Positions 9,948 through 19,800 of a stretch of 64,000 nt of DNA are shown one piece after another. This DNA is from Methylomagnum ishizawai (GTDB lineage: Bacteria; Pseudomonadota; Gammaproteobacteria; Methylococcales; Methylococcaceae). Location: positions 2,653,501-2,717,500 of the forward strand of contig NZ_FXAM01000001.1 of assembly GCF_900155475.1 (NCBI RefSeq). The letters run 5' to 3'. The notes beneath the pieces are model-generated. The model had not been told where the DNA came from. It was given only the letters and a program-made list of their open reading frames with translations, and did no database searches. A program made the translations under genes and the position numbers. The number at the start of each line of letters is the position of its first letter. The first letter of the stretch is position 1.

Positions 9948-10910
9948 CTACAACAAGTCCACGGCCCCGCGCTCCGCCCCCGCATGGAGCCGGTAGCGGC
10001 CCAGCCCCATGGTCGCGCCGGTGCCGGCGTGGGTCCATTGGCCCAGCCAGAGATAGGGCCAGAACGGCGTCAAATCCTCCCCTTCGATCCACATCCGCCC
10101 CCACACCCCGCCCAGGCGCATGGCCTGGCGCTGGCGGTTGGAATAGCGGCGTTGTTCCCGCCATTCCAGCGCCGACTCCGCCCGTACCCGCCGGGCGTCG
10201 TCGCTCAAGCCCCGGAAATCGGTCTCCAGCGGGGTCTCGGTGTGGAAATAGGTGAGCATGGAAATCCGCCGCAGCAGGTTCCCGAACAGATCGGCGAAGG
10301 CGAACATGCCAGGGCCGACATGCTTGCCCTCCCGCTTCAGGCGCATGGGGGTTTCGATGGCGATCTCCACCGCGCCCAGGGCACCGGGAATCTCCGGCGG
10401 CGGCGGCATCCCCACCGCCGCCAAGCCGTCCGGCAAGGCGATATCCCGCCATTCCCCCGAACCCAGGCCGGTTTCCCGCTCCAGACGGTCGAAGCGCAGG
10501 TGGTTGCCGGCGACGCCCAGTTCCCCCGCGCCCGCCCGCCCCAGCGCGTACACCACCAAGGCCAGATGGCGGTTGGCCGCGCCGAACAGGCTGAACTCCA
10601 GGGCGCACGCCGCCGCCCCCACCGCGTGCGGCAGGGGGTCGAACACATAGGGATGGGGCACGGCGGAATAGCGCCGCATCTTGGCGGCGTCCGGCGGCGG
10701 CGGGGTCTCGAACAGGTAGGGATAGGCACAGCTCCGGTAAAGGAGACAGGTTTCGCAGCGCGGTGCCTGGGTGGCGCAGGCGGCACCCTTCAAGGCGTGG
10801 CCGAACGCCCCGCGCCAAGCCGAGCCGGGGAATTCGGAGAATCCGACCGGCGCGTCGGCCACGAACCAGGCGCGGTAGCGGCCTATGGGCAGGGAAATAA
10901 CATCCGCCAC
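9948..10910 (-). CDS. Cas6-family RAMP protein, not next to any CRISPR array (320 aa)
   Basis: Read from a GTG at 10910 (VADVISLPIGRYRAWF), giving 320 residues. Features of the Cas6 C-terminal-domain family are visible. There is an early cysteine cluster at C45, C52, C55 and C61 followed by YPYLFET. A central segment reads IAIETPMRLKREGK. The end is glycine-rich, WTHAGTGATMGLGRYRL (~residues 293-310), like the RNA-binding glycine loop of RAMP proteins. In CRISPR systems Cas6 cuts precursor crRNA. Here there is no array, no other cas gene and an iron-permease neighbour (14 bases from the FTR1 stop), so the role may differ. The start codon is uncertain. Confidence 0.7.
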   Translation of the reverse strand: MADVISLPIGRYRAWFVADAPVGFSEFPGSAWRGAFGHALKGAACATQAPRCETCLLYRSCAYPYLFETPPPPDAAKMRRYSAVPHPYVFDPLPHAVGAAACALEFSLFGAANRHLALVVYALGRAGAGELGVAGNHLRFDRLERETGLGSGEWRDIALPDGLAAVGMPPPPEIPGALGAVEIAIETPMRLKREGKHVGPGMFAFADLFGNLLRRISMLTYFHTETPLETDFRGLSDDARRVRAESALEWREQRRYSNRQRQAMRLGGVWGRMWIEGEDLTPFWPYLWLGQWTHAGTGATMGLGRYRLHAGAERGAVDLL

Positions 10911-10924
10911 CGGAGGCACCCCGC

Positions 10925-11743
10925 TCACGCGGAGCGGCCCGGCTTGTCGCCAAAGCGCCGCATCAGGCTGGCGATGATGACCAGGGTCGCCAGATAAAAC
11001 ACGATCTGTACCCCATCGGGCCGCGACACATAGCCCACCAAGGTGTGCAGCACCTGCCCGGCGAGGCTGTCCTCCGACAGCCAATCCGAGGTGTTCCACA
11101 CCGCGCGGCCCAGGGGCGGCAGCCAATCGGCATCGACCAGACAAGCCGCGCCCTGTGAAGCCAAACCCGCCGCCAGGAACAGGATCAAGCCGCTGGTCAC
11201 GGCGAACAAATGCCGGGTCGGCACCCGCAGCAGGCCGAAATACATGGCCAACCCGACCGCCGCCCCCAGCCCCAGGCCCACCGCGCCGCCCAGCAACATG
11301 GAGCCGGTATCGCCCTCGCCGCCGGTGGCGATGCCATACAGGAACAGCACCACCTCCGAACCCTCGCGCAACACCGCCAGCCCGACCACCAAGCCCAGCG
11401 CGTACAAGGGCCGGGCGCCCGACAATACCGCCTGCCCCACCTGTTTCATTTCCATCGCCAACTCGCGGCCATGGCGGCGCATCCAGACGTTGTGCCAGCC
11501 CAACATCCCCACCGCCGTGAACAGGATCGCCGCGTTGAACAATTCCTGGCCCACCCCGGCGGCGGCTTCGGCCAGCTTGTCGGCGAAGGCGGCAACGACG
11601 CAGGAACCCACCAGCCCCAAGCCCACGCCGCCCCAGACCCACAGGCCGCGGCGGGCGACCCCCTGGCTGGCGGCCATGACAATGCTGATGACCAAGGCCG
11701 CTTCGATGACCTCGCGGAATACGATGATGGCGGTGGCGAGCAT
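10925..11743 (-). CDS. FTR1-family high-affinity iron permease (272 aa)
   Basis: A multi-pass inner-membrane protein of about seven predicted helices. It carries the two REXXE iron-binding motifs of the FTR1/EfeU family: REVIE at residues 10-14 and REGSE at 126-130. These glutamates carry ferric iron through the membrane in characterised members. The gene begins 11 bases downstream of the cupredoxin gene on the same strand. It therefore most likely forms an EfeUO-like or cupredoxin-permease iron uptake unit, with the Fur-box-like site at 12148-12162 controlling both. The usual EfeB peroxidase and the full-length EfeO are absent nearby. Confidence 0.92.
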   Translation of the reverse strand: MLATAIIVFREVIEAALVISIVMAASQGVARRGLWVWGGVGLGLVGSCVVAAFADKLAEAAAGVGQELFNAAILFTAVGMLGWHNVWMRRHGRELAMEMKQVGQAVLSGARPLYALGLVVGLAVLREGSEVVLFLYGIATGGEGDTGSMLLGGAVGLGLGAAVGLAMYFGLLRVPTRHLFAVTSGLILFLAAGLASQGAACLVDADWLPPLGRAVWNTSDWLSEDSLAGQVLHTLVGYVSRPDGVQIVFYLATLVIIASLMRRFGDKPGRSA

Positions 11744-11754
11744 GGCGATTCCCC

Positions 11755-12087
11755 CTACTTGGCGATCAAACGGCCCTTGGCGGTGGCTTCGTGGAATTCG
11801 CCGACGAACTCGTAGCTGCCGGGTTCCAACGGCCCCATGGGCATCACGATCTGCTTCTTGGCCGGCACGATCTTTTCCTTCTTGAGACTCTTGCTCTCGA
11901 ATTCCTCGGAACTGGCGTCCTCGTTCTTGACGGTGAGCTTGAATTTCTGGCCGGCCGGGACTTCGAGTTCAGCCGGGGTGAATTGGTGGTCCTTGATCGT
12001 GAGGACGTAATCCTCGGCGGCGGTCGCGGCGCAGGCAAACACCAGGGCGGCGGCGGACAGGGCGAGGCTCGGGGCGGGATGGCGCAT
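11755..12087 (-). CDS. Periplasmic cupredoxin-domain protein paired with the iron permease (110 aa)
   Basis: A signal peptide (residues ~1-24, cut near ATAA/ED) is followed by a single cupredoxin-like beta sandwich (Cupredoxin_1 type): YVLTIKDHQFTPAELEVPAGQ, ~residues 27-47, and a late SYEFVGEFHE block. It lacks the Cys-Met copper ligands of classical type-1 sites. Available ligands are H34, H99 and a run of acidic residues at 62-65, more like the N-terminal domain of EfeO, which delivers iron to EfeU. It lies immediately upstream of the FTR1 permease on the minus strand, so a periplasmic iron-binding role is likely (inference). Confidence 0.85.
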   Translation of the reverse strand: MRHPAPSLALSAAALVFACAATAAEDYVLTIKDHQFTPAELEVPAGQKFKLTVKNEDASSEEFESKSLKKEKIVPAKKQIVMPMGPLEPGSYEFVGEFHEATAKGRLIAK

Positions 12088-12147
12088 GGTATGGTTCCGT
12101 GATTGATAGGGAGAAATCCCCTTGCGGACTCGGGGAATGGATTCAGA

Positions 12148-12162
12148 TGATATTGGCTATCA
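12148..12162 (-). promoter_or_regulatory. Fur-box-like operator upstream of the cupredoxin-FTR1 genes
   Basis: The 15-mer TGATATTGGCTATCA matches the 7-1-7 Fur consensus TGATAAT-n-ATTATCA at 11 of 14 positions and is an inverted repeat (ATGATA/TATCAT). It lies about 60 bases upstream of the cupredoxin start, in the spacer shared with zwf, so it is well placed to repress the iron-uptake genes when iron is plentiful. The assignment combines the visible match with the gene context. Confidence 0.6.
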
Positions 12163-12361
12163 TTTGGCGTGGCAACCACGGATGGGCGGGCTCCGGCCCG
12201 TGCCGGGTGAAATTCACCGGACGCCGCCGCGCCCACCCGGTCCGTCCATCGCGACCTTTCCCCGTGATTCCGGGTCCAACCCGGCATGGACCGCGCACCG
12301 CCGACGGCGCGGGGATTTGATCGAATTCCGAACCGTCCCGCCCTGAGCCAAGGAGGCGCGT

Positions 12362-13843
12362 ATGCTGGACCCTTGCGTGTTCGTGATTTTCGGGGCCACC
12401 GGGCATCTGGCCCGTACCAAGCTCCTACCCGCCCTGTACCGGCTGCACCGGGCCGGACGCCTGCCCGAACCCTTCGCCGTGCTGGGCGTGGGCCGCCGCC
12501 CCTGGGACGACGAGCAATGGCGCGGCGAGGTGGCGCGGGCCTTGGAAGCCCAATCGGGCGCGGCGCTGGACCGGGCGGCCCTGGCCGCGCTGTTGCCCAA
12601 ATTCCGGTTCTTCAGCGCCGACCTCGACGCCCCGGATTCCGCCCGTTCGCTGGCCGACGCCCTGGCCCACATACCCGGCCTGCCCCGGAACCTGGTGTTC
12701 TACCTGTCGCTGCCGCCCTCGGAATACCGGGCGGCGGCGGCCTATCTGGCCGCGGCGGGGCTGAACGCGGAACAAGCGGGCTGGCGGCGCTTGGTGGTGG
12801 AAAAACCCTTCGGCTCCGACCTGGACAGCGCCCTGGCCCTGGACCACGCCCTGCACCGCGATTTCGCCGAACCTCAAATCTTCCGCATCGACCATTACCT
12901 GGGCAAGGAAACGGTGCAGAACATCTTCGTGTTCCGCTTCGCCAACCTGATGCTGGAACCCTTGTGGAACCGCAATTTCATCGACCATGTGCAGATCACC
13001 CATAGCGAAACCACCGGCATCGAAGGCCGGGCCGGGTTCTACGACGGCACCGGCGCGTTGCGCGACATGATCCAGAGCCATCTGCTGCAAATGCTGGCCC
13101 TGACCGCGATGGAACCGCCCGCCCGCTTGGAAGCGGAATCGATCCGCGACGAGAAGGTCAAGGTGCTGCAATCGATCCGCCCGATCCCGGCCTGGGCGGT
13201 CCACGCCCAGGCGTTCCGGGCGCAGTACGTCCACGGCGGCGGCGCGGGGCGGTCCCTGCCCGGCTATGTCGAGGAGGAAGGGATTCCGCCGCGCAGCACC
13301 ACCGAGACCTATGCCGCCGTCAAGCTCTTGATCGACAACTGGCGTTGGCGGGATGTGCCGTTCTATCTCCGCACCGGGAAACGCCTGGCGCGGGAAGGTT
13401 CCTTGATCGCCATCCGTTTCCGGCAGACGCCACAGCAACTGTTCGGGAATATCCGGCCCGGACCGTTGCCGCCGAATTGGCTGTTGATCGGCATCCAGCC
13501 GGAAGAATGCATCCGGGCCGAACTCCAGGTGCGGGAGGCCGGGGTCGGGATGAACACCCACACCACCCAACTCGACGCCAGCACCTGCCGCCAAGCGGGG
13601 CACCCTGGTTTGGACGCCTACGAAACCTTGTTGTTGGACGTGATCGAGGGCGACCATGCCCAGTTCCTGCGTTCGGACGAGGTGCAATGGGCGTGGCGGG
13701 TGGTGGACCCCATCGTCCAGACCTGGGCCACGGAGCGGGAATACATCCACACCTATCCCGCCGGGACTTGGGGACCGCGGGAGGCGGAGCGGCTGTTCGA
13801 GCGGGAGGACCAGGCATGGCGGTGTTCGTTCGAGCCGGGGTAG
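12362..13843 (+). CDS. zwf: Glucose-6-phosphate 1-dehydrogenase (493 aa)
   Basis: Oxidises glucose-6-phosphate to 6-phosphogluconolactone with NAD(P)+, the entry step of the oxidative pentose phosphate and Entner-Doudoroff routes; cytoplasmic. The start at 12362 has a strong AAGGAGG site. The nucleotide-binding motif is [19 protein letters not shown] at residues 7-25. The substrate-binding and catalytic signature [19 protein letters not shown] lies near residue 177. The length of 493 is typical. Neither pgl, edd nor gnd is nearby, so it is transcribed apart from its pathway. It is divergent from the iron genes across a 274-base spacer that also holds the Fur-box-like site. Confidence 0.97.
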   Translation: MLDPCVFVIFGATGHLARTKLLPALYRLHRAGRLPEPFAVLGVGRRPWDDEQWRGEVARALEAQSGAALDRAALAALLPKFRFFSADLDAPDSARSLADALAHIPGLPRNLVFYLSLPPSEYRAAAAYLAAAGLNAEQAGWRRLVVEKPFGSDLDSALALDHALHRDFAEPQIFRIDHYLGKETVQNIFVFRFANLMLEPLWNRNFIDHVQITHSETTGIEGRAGFYDGTGALRDMIQSHLLQMLALTAMEPPARLEAESIRDEKVKVLQSIRPIPAWAVHAQAFRAQYVHGGGAGRSLPGYVEEEGIPPRSTTETYAAVKLLIDNWRWRDVPFYLRTGKRLAREGSLIAIRFRQTPQQLFGNIRPGPLPPNWLLIGIQPEECIRAELQVREAGVGMNTHTTQLDASTCRQAGHPGLDAYETLLLDVIEGDHAQFLRSDEVQWAWRVVDPIVQTWATEREYIHTYPAGTWGPREAERLFEREDQAWRCSFEPG

Positions 13844-13921
13844 CCGGGAGGGGCTTGCCCCGCCCCGCCCGGACCGCCCACAATCCCAGGCCATCCCCAT
13901 CCCAGACCGGAAGGCCACCCC

Positions 13922-15049
13922 ATGAATTTCGACACCCCCCCCGACCGCCGCCCCACCGCCAGCCACAAATGGAACAAATACCAGGACCGCGACATCCTCC
14001 CGCTGTGGGTGGCGGATATGGATTTCCAAAGCCCGCCCTCGGTCATAGACGCCCTGCGCCGTCGCATCGATCACGGCGTGTTCGGCTACACCCTGGCCCC
14101 GGATAGCTTGGTCGAAGCCGTCCAAGCCTACGCGCTACGGGTCTACCGCTGGGCCATCGAGCCGGAATGGTTCGTGTGGCTCCCCGGCCTGGTCCAGGGT
14201 TTGAACCTCGCCTGCCGTGCGGTGGGCGACGCGGGCGACGCCGTGCTGACCGCCACCCCGATCTACCCGCCGTTCCTGCAAGCCCCCGGCTTCTCCAACC
14301 GCGAATTGATCACCGTACCCCTGGCCGAGGGCGCGGCGGGCTGGGAATGGGACTTCCAGGCGCTCGAAGCCGCCATCACCCCGCGCACCCGCCTGCTCTT
14401 GCTCTGCCATCCCCACAACCCGGTCGGGCGGGCCTGGCGGGAGGACGAACTGGCCCCAATCATCGCCATCGCCCGCCGCCACCGGCTCGTCGTCTGCTCC
14501 GATGAAATCCATTGCGACCTCCTGCTCGACCCCGGACTCTCCCATACGCCGCTGGCCCGGCTCGATCCCGATTTCGCCCGCCACACCATCACCCTGCTGG
14601 CCCCGTCCAAAACCTGGAACATCGCCGGGCTGGGCTGCGCCTTCGCCCTGATCCCCGACCCCGCCCTGCGCCGCCGCTTCCAACGGGAAATGGCCGGGCT
14701 GGTGCCCTGGACCAACCTGCTGGGCTATACCGCCGCCGAAGCCGCCTACCGCGACGACGGTGCCTGGCTCGCCGGTTTGATCGAATACCTCAGGGGTAAC
14801 CGCGATCTGCTGCGCGACGGGTTCCAAGACGGCGGACGCCTGCGGCTGACCGTACCGGAAGCCACCTATCTGGCCTGGATCGACGCCCGCGCCATCGACG
14901 CCACCAACCCGCTACCCCACTTCGAGGCGGCGGGGCTGGGTCTTTCGGACGGGCGGGATTTCGGCTGGCCGGGCTATGTGCGGCTGAACTTCGGCTGTAG
15001 CCGCGCCCTGTTGGAACAAGCCCTGCGCCGCATGGAAGCCCTGCGCTGA
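13922..15049 (+). CDS. PatB/MalY-family PLP enzyme, probable cystathionine beta-lyase (375 aa)
   Basis: A fold-type I PLP enzyme of the MalY/PatB group: WNKYQDRDILPLWVADMDF at the N-terminus is the group hallmark. The PLP-binding lysine is K230 in LLAPSKTWNIAGL. The phosphate-binding aspartate motif appears as VCSDEIHCDLL. Enzymes of this group cleave the C-S bond of cystathionine or cysteine, yielding homocysteine or sulfide, pyruvate and ammonia; some also act as regulators (MalY). The start at 13922 has a GGAAGG site. It follows zwf by 78 bases and may be cotranscribed. The substrate is inferred from the family. Confidence 0.88.
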   Translation: MNFDTPPDRRPTASHKWNKYQDRDILPLWVADMDFQSPPSVIDALRRRIDHGVFGYTLAPDSLVEAVQAYALRVYRWAIEPEWFVWLPGLVQGLNLACRAVGDAGDAVLTATPIYPPFLQAPGFSNRELITVPLAEGAAGWEWDFQALEAAITPRTRLLLLCHPHNPVGRAWREDELAPIIAIARRHRLVVCSDEIHCDLLLDPGLSHTPLARLDPDFARHTITLLAPSKTWNIAGLGCAFALIPDPALRRRFQREMAGLVPWTNLLGYTAAEAAYRDDGAWLAGLIEYLRGNRDLLRDGFQDGGRLRLTVPEATYLAWIDARAIDATNPLPHFEAAGLGLSDGRDFGWPGYVRLNFGCSRALLEQALRRMEALR

Positions 15050-15181
15050 GCCGCGATTACCCCACGATACGGGTGGACAGCCTCGCCTTTGCACGCGAAA
15101 CTAATGCCCGCCACTGGCCTTGCGCGCCAGACGACAGATTCCAATTCCAAAGTAGAACGCAATCGCTTAAGGAGGGACTCC

Positions 15182-15514
15182 ATGACCCATACATTCCGTA
15201 CCACCACCCTGTTGGTCGCCCTGGCTTCCGGCGCTTCCATCGCTTCCGCCCAGGCGGCCTATCCCGCCGCCGATTTCAAGCCTTCGGTGATCTACCTCGC
15301 GCCCGACTTCGCCTCCCACACCTCGGGCGGCGCGTCCGCCACCACCGCCCACGACCCCAAGTACCCGGCGGCGACCTTCGAGTCCAAAGTCCTCTACCAA
15401 GCCCCGGACCTGGCCGCCCACAGCTCCAGCGCCGCGGCAGCCGCCACCACCCCCTACGATCCCAAGTATCCGGCGGCGCATTTCGAGCCGCAAATACTCC
15501 ATCCGGCCAAGTAA
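15182..15514 (+). CDS. Small secreted protein with three YPAA repeats (110 aa)
   Basis: Starts at the ATG at 15182 behind a very good AAGGAGG site. Residues 1-26 are a clear signal peptide (cut near ASAQA). The mature 84 residues consist of three copies of a ~35-residue unit: YPAADFKPSVIYLAPDFASH (27-46), YPAATFESKVLYQAPDLAAH (61-80) and a shortened YPAAHFEPQILHPAK (97-110). They are joined by Ala/Ser/Thr linkers ending DPKYPAA. I do not recognise the family. There are no cysteines and no membrane anchor, so it is probably a free periplasmic or exported protein. The strong ribosome-binding site suggests high expression. Confidence 0.75.
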   Translation: MTHTFRTTTLLVALASGASIASAQAAYPAADFKPSVIYLAPDFASHTSGGASATTAHDPKYPAATFESKVLYQAPDLAAHSSSAAAAATTPYDPKYPAAHFEPQILHPAK

Positions 15515-15532
15515 ACCCCATCCCGCGCCCGC

Positions 15533-15581
15533 GTGGGAACGCATCCGGCCCGCGGGCGACGCGGGCCGGATCGATTCCCAC
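15533..15581. repeat. Long two-tier inverted repeat between the secreted-protein gene and sbcD
   Basis: The outer arms GTGGGAA (15533-15539) and TTCCCAC (15575-15581) enclose 11-bp inner arms ATCCGGCCCGC (15543-15553) and GCGGGCCGGAT (15561-15571) around a 7-base loop. The result is a very stable stem with a small internal bulge. No T-run follows on the plus strand. It could work as a factor-dependent stop or mRNA stabiliser, or be a dispersed palindromic repeat. Confidence 0.55.
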
Positions 15582-15649
15582 CCTACCCTCTTCCCGCCCA
15601 GCACGCTAAAGTTTCCGCCCTTCGCCCAACCGCCCCCAGGGGAAACACC

Positions 15650-16897
15650 ATGCGCCTGCTGCATACCTCCGACTGGCATCTCGGCCAGACCTTCCACGAC
15701 TACGACCGCGAGGAGGAACACAAGCTGTTCCTCTCCTGGCTGCTGGACCAACTGGAAACCGAACGCGCCGACGCCCTGCTGGTGGCGGGCGATATCTTCG
15801 ACAACGCCAATCCTTCCGCCAAATCCCAGGAACAGCTCTACCGCTTCGTCAGCACGGCCAAACAGCGCTGTCCAGGGCTGGATATCGTCCTGATCGCGGG
15901 CAACCACGATTCCCCGGCCCGGCTGGAAGCGCCCTCGCCCCTGCTCGACGCCTTCGGCGTGCGGGTGGTGGGACCGGCCCGCGATCCTTTGGGCGGGTTC
16001 GACCCGGAACGGCTGGTGGTCCCCCTGACCCGCGCCGATGGCACGGTCGGCGCGTGGTGTCTGGCGGTGCCGTTCCTGCGCCAAGCCGATTTGGCGGCGT
16101 CGGAGGACAACGACGTGCTGGAATTGGCCGAGGACGATTATGTGCGCGGGGTGCAGCGGCTTTACCGGCGGGTGTTGGATGCGGCCTTGGTCCGGCGGCA
16201 AATGGGGCAAGCCCTGGTCGCGCTGGGCCATTGCCATATCACCGGCGGCGCGGTGTCGGAAGATTCCGAGCGGCGTATCGTGGTGGGTGGGGCCGATTCC
16301 TTGCCGCGTGGCATCTTCGCCCCGGAATTGGCCTATGTGGCGCTGGGTCATTTGCACCGCGCCCAAGCCATTGCCGGAGATGGACGGCTACGCTATTGCG
16401 GGAGTCCGTTGCCGCTGTCTTTTAGCGAGATCGACTATCCGCACCAAATCCTGCGGGTCGATCTGGATGGCGAACAGGTCGCCGCCGTCGAAGCCATCCC
16501 GGTGCCGCGCTTCGTGCCGCTGCTGCGCGTGCCCGAACAACACGCGCCCGTGACCCAAGTGCTGGAACAACTGGCCGGGCTGGACCTCCCGGCTGTGCCC
16601 TTGTGGCCCTATCTCGAAGTCCGCGTGCGGCTGGACATGCCCGAACCCGGCCTCGCGGCACGGATCGAAGCCGCCCTCGACGGCAAGCCCGTCCGCCTCG
16701 CCCGCATCGACCGCCGCCACGGCCACCCGGCGGGCGGCGCGGAAATCGCCCAGCCCTTGGAGGAACTCGGCGATTTCCGGCCCGGCACCGTGTTCCAGAA
16801 CCTCTATGCCCGCCATTACCCCGGCGCAACCCCGCCCGAATTGCGGCAAGCCTTCGACACCTTGTTGAGCCTGTGCCAGTTGGAGGAAAACCCATGA
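15650..16897 (+). CDS. sbcD: Exonuclease SbcD, nuclease subunit of SbcCD (415 aa)
   Basis: The Mre11-type metallophosphatase subunit of the SbcCD complex, which cuts DNA hairpins and double-strand ends. The start at 15650 gives MRLLHTSDWHLGQTFHDYDR, whose D and H residues bind the first metal. Further metal-binding motifs are LLVAGDIFDN, LIAGNHDSPARL and the later ALGHCH / VALGHLHRAQ. The length of 415 is normal. Its TGA overlaps the ATG of sbcC (ATGA, 16894-16897), so the two subunits are translationally coupled. Confidence 0.96.
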   Translation: MRLLHTSDWHLGQTFHDYDREEEHKLFLSWLLDQLETERADALLVAGDIFDNANPSAKSQEQLYRFVSTAKQRCPGLDIVLIAGNHDSPARLEAPSPLLDAFGVRVVGPARDPLGGFDPERLVVPLTRADGTVGAWCLAVPFLRQADLAASEDNDVLELAEDDYVRGVQRLYRRVLDAALVRRQMGQALVALGHCHITGGAVSEDSERRIVVGGADSLPRGIFAPELAYVALGHLHRAQAIAGDGRLRYCGSPLPLSFSEIDYPHQILRVDLDGEQVAAVEAIPVPRFVPLLRVPEQHAPVTQVLEQLAGLDLPAVPLWPYLEVRVRLDMPEPGLAARIEAALDGKPVRLARIDRRHGHPAGGAEIAQPLEELGDFRPGTVFQNLYARHYPGATPPELRQAFDTLLSLCQLEENP

Positions 16898-19800
16898 AAA
16901 TCCTGGCGATACGCGGCAAGAACCTCGCCTCGCTGGCAGGGGAATTCCAGGTCGATTTCCGCAGCGAGCCTTTGGCCTCGGCGGGTTTGTTCGCCATCTG
17001 CGGACCCACCGGCGCGGGCAAAAGCACCTTGCTGGACGCGCTCTGCCTCGCGCTCTACAACCGCACGCCACGCCTCGCCGGGGTGCCGGGCCAGGGCGTG
17101 GAATTGCCGGACGTGAAAGATGCGCCCATCGGCCAGCAGGACACCCGCAACCTCCTGCGGCGCGGCGCGGGCGAGGGTTACGCCGAAGTCGAATTCCTGG
17201 GCAACGACGGCCACGAATACCGCGCCCGCTGGTCGGTGTGGCGGGCCAACCGCAAACCCGGCAATAAACTACAGGCCGTGGACATGAGCCTCGTGAAACT
17301 CCCGGAAGCCATCGCCATCGGCGCCCGCAAAACCGAAGTCCTGCCCGAGATCGAGCAACGGCTGGGACTCAGTTTCGAGCAATTCCGCCGCGCCGTGCTA
17401 TTGGCCCAGAACGAATTCGCCGCCTTCCTCAAGGCCGATGACGCCGAGCGCGGCAAGCTGTTGGAAGCCTTGACCGGCACCCAGATTTATAGCCTCTTGT
17501 CGCGCAAGGCCCACGAACGCGACAAGGAAGAACAGGCCAAGCTCAAGGAACTCCAGGCCCGGTTGGACAGCCATAAACCGCTGGACGCCGCCGAGCGCCG
17601 CGCCCACGAAGCCGAGCGCGACGCCGCCATGGAAGCCGCCGCCCGGCTCGCCACCGAGCGCGACACGCTGGAAAGCCATCTGCGCTGGCATGGGGAATGG
17701 TCGGCGGCACAGGACGACGAAGCCGCCGCTCTAGGCCGCCGCGACGAGGACGAACGCCGCCACGCCGCCGCCGAACCGCGCCGTCAATTCCTGGCCCGGC
17801 TCGCCCAGGTGCAAGCGGCGGCAACCCCGCTCCGCGCCGCCGACGCGGCGGAAGCCCAAGTCGAAACCGCCCGCGCCGAAGCCGCCGACCTCGAAGCCGA
17901 AGCCGCCCGCGCCGAGCAAACCCGCGTCCAGGCCGCCACCGCCCTGGAACTCGCCCACGCCGCCACCCGCGCCGCCCAACAGGCCCAAGCCGACGCCGCG
18001 CCCGGATTGGAACGGGCCAAAGCGCTGGATACGGAAACCGCCCTCACCGCCCAAACCCACGCCGAACGCGCCCGCGAACTGGAAACCGCCCGCGCCGCCA
18101 TGGCCCAGGCCGGACAGCAACTCGCCGCCACCCAGGCCGAACAAGCCGCGACCACCCAGGACCATGCGGCCACCGCCGATTGGCTGGCGGCGGACAAGCA
18201 AGCCATCACCCGCAAACTGGCGGAGGAATGGCCGCGCTGGGATGAGTTGCTCGGCCTCGCCGACACCCAGGAACGGGAAACCGCGGCCGCCCTGGCGCAA
18301 CAAGCCCAAGCCACCCGCGACTTGGACACCGCCCGCGCCGCATGGGAACAAGCCCACGCCGCACGGGAACGGGAGGAACGTGCCGCCCAAACCGCCGAGG
18401 CCCAATATCTGGAAGCCGAACGCACCAGCGCCGGTTTCGACGGCGACCGGCTGGCCGAGGCACGCCGCGCCCTGGATACCCGGCGCGACGATTTGGCACG
18501 GGCGGAAAAGCTGTGGCGGGAATACGCGGACAGCGCGGCCCGCCGCACCGACCTGCACCACCAGCTGGAACAACGGGAGCGCGACCGCGCCGCCGCCGCA
18601 GCCGAACTCACCCGCATCGCCGCCGAAAAGCCCGCCGCCGCCGCCCGCGCCCACCAAGCCCAACACGCTCTCGATACCGCCAAGCTAGCCTGCGCCGAGA
18701 ACGTCGAACAATTGCGCGGCCAGTTGGAACCGGGCCAACCCTGCCCGGTTTGTGGCTCGCCCGAACATCCCTATGCCCAAACCGCCCCGGCCCTGCACGC
18801 TATCTTGGACGCGCTCGCCCAGGAAGCCGCGGCGCGGCGGCAAGCCCTGGAAACCCTGCTGGACCAGGAACGCGGCCAACGCGCCACGCTGGAACTCTGC
18901 CAAAAACAAACCGCCGACCTCCAACCCGCGCTGGAGCGGCTGACGCAAGACACCGCCCGGCTGGCGGCGCTTTGGACGGCGGAACCCGTGGCGGCGGAAC
19001 TGGCGGAAACAGCGGAACCCGAGCGGCCCGGCAGGTTTTTGGCCCAGTTGGCGGCGATCAACGCGGCGCGTGCCGATCTCGAAACGCGGGAAACCGCCGC
19101 CCGCCGCGCCCTGGCCGCGCTCGACGCCGCCCGCCAAGTCCGCGACACCGCCCGCGAGGCGCTGAACCTGGCCCGGCAGCGCGAAACCGACGCCGCGACC
19201 GCGCTCACCCGCCAGCAGGACGCCCTGGACCAGGCCGGCCTCCTGGCCCGGCAAGCGGCGGAACGGCGCGACCGTTCGCTGGCCGACCTCACCCAAGTCC
19301 TGCCGGACTCCGGTTGGCAAGCCCCCTGGCGGGCCGATCCCGGCGGTTTCCATGCCAAGCTCAAGCAGCGGGTGGATATCTACCAAGCACGGCAACACCA
19401 GCGCGACGCATTGAAACAGCGGCTCGAAATCCTGGCCGCGACCCTCGATTCCCGGCAAGCGGCGCAACGTCAAGCCCTCGACCAGCACCAGCAGGCCGAA
19501 CGGATGTTCCAAGACATCGACCTACGCCTAGGCCAGCAACGCGCGGAACGCGCCCGGCTATTCGACGGCCAAGCCACGGCGGCGGTGGAAACCACCCTGC
19601 GGCTGGCCCTGGACACCGCCCAGGCCGGGGAACGATCCGCCGCCCAAAAAGCGGAACAAGCCCGCACCCAAGCCACGACCGCGCAGACCCGCCTGGAATC
19701 GGCCCGGCACCAGCTGGAACAGCACGAACAAGCGGCGCGAACCAGCGTCGACGCCCTGGCCGCCTGGCTGGCCCGGTTCAACGCGGAACGACCGGAGGAA

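Noticed and set aside
10911-11642. Upstream extension of the Cas6-like frame through the FTR1 gene
   Set aside because: The frame stays open, but it overlaps the clearly real FTR1 permease in another frame; Cas6 similarity begins only near 10910.
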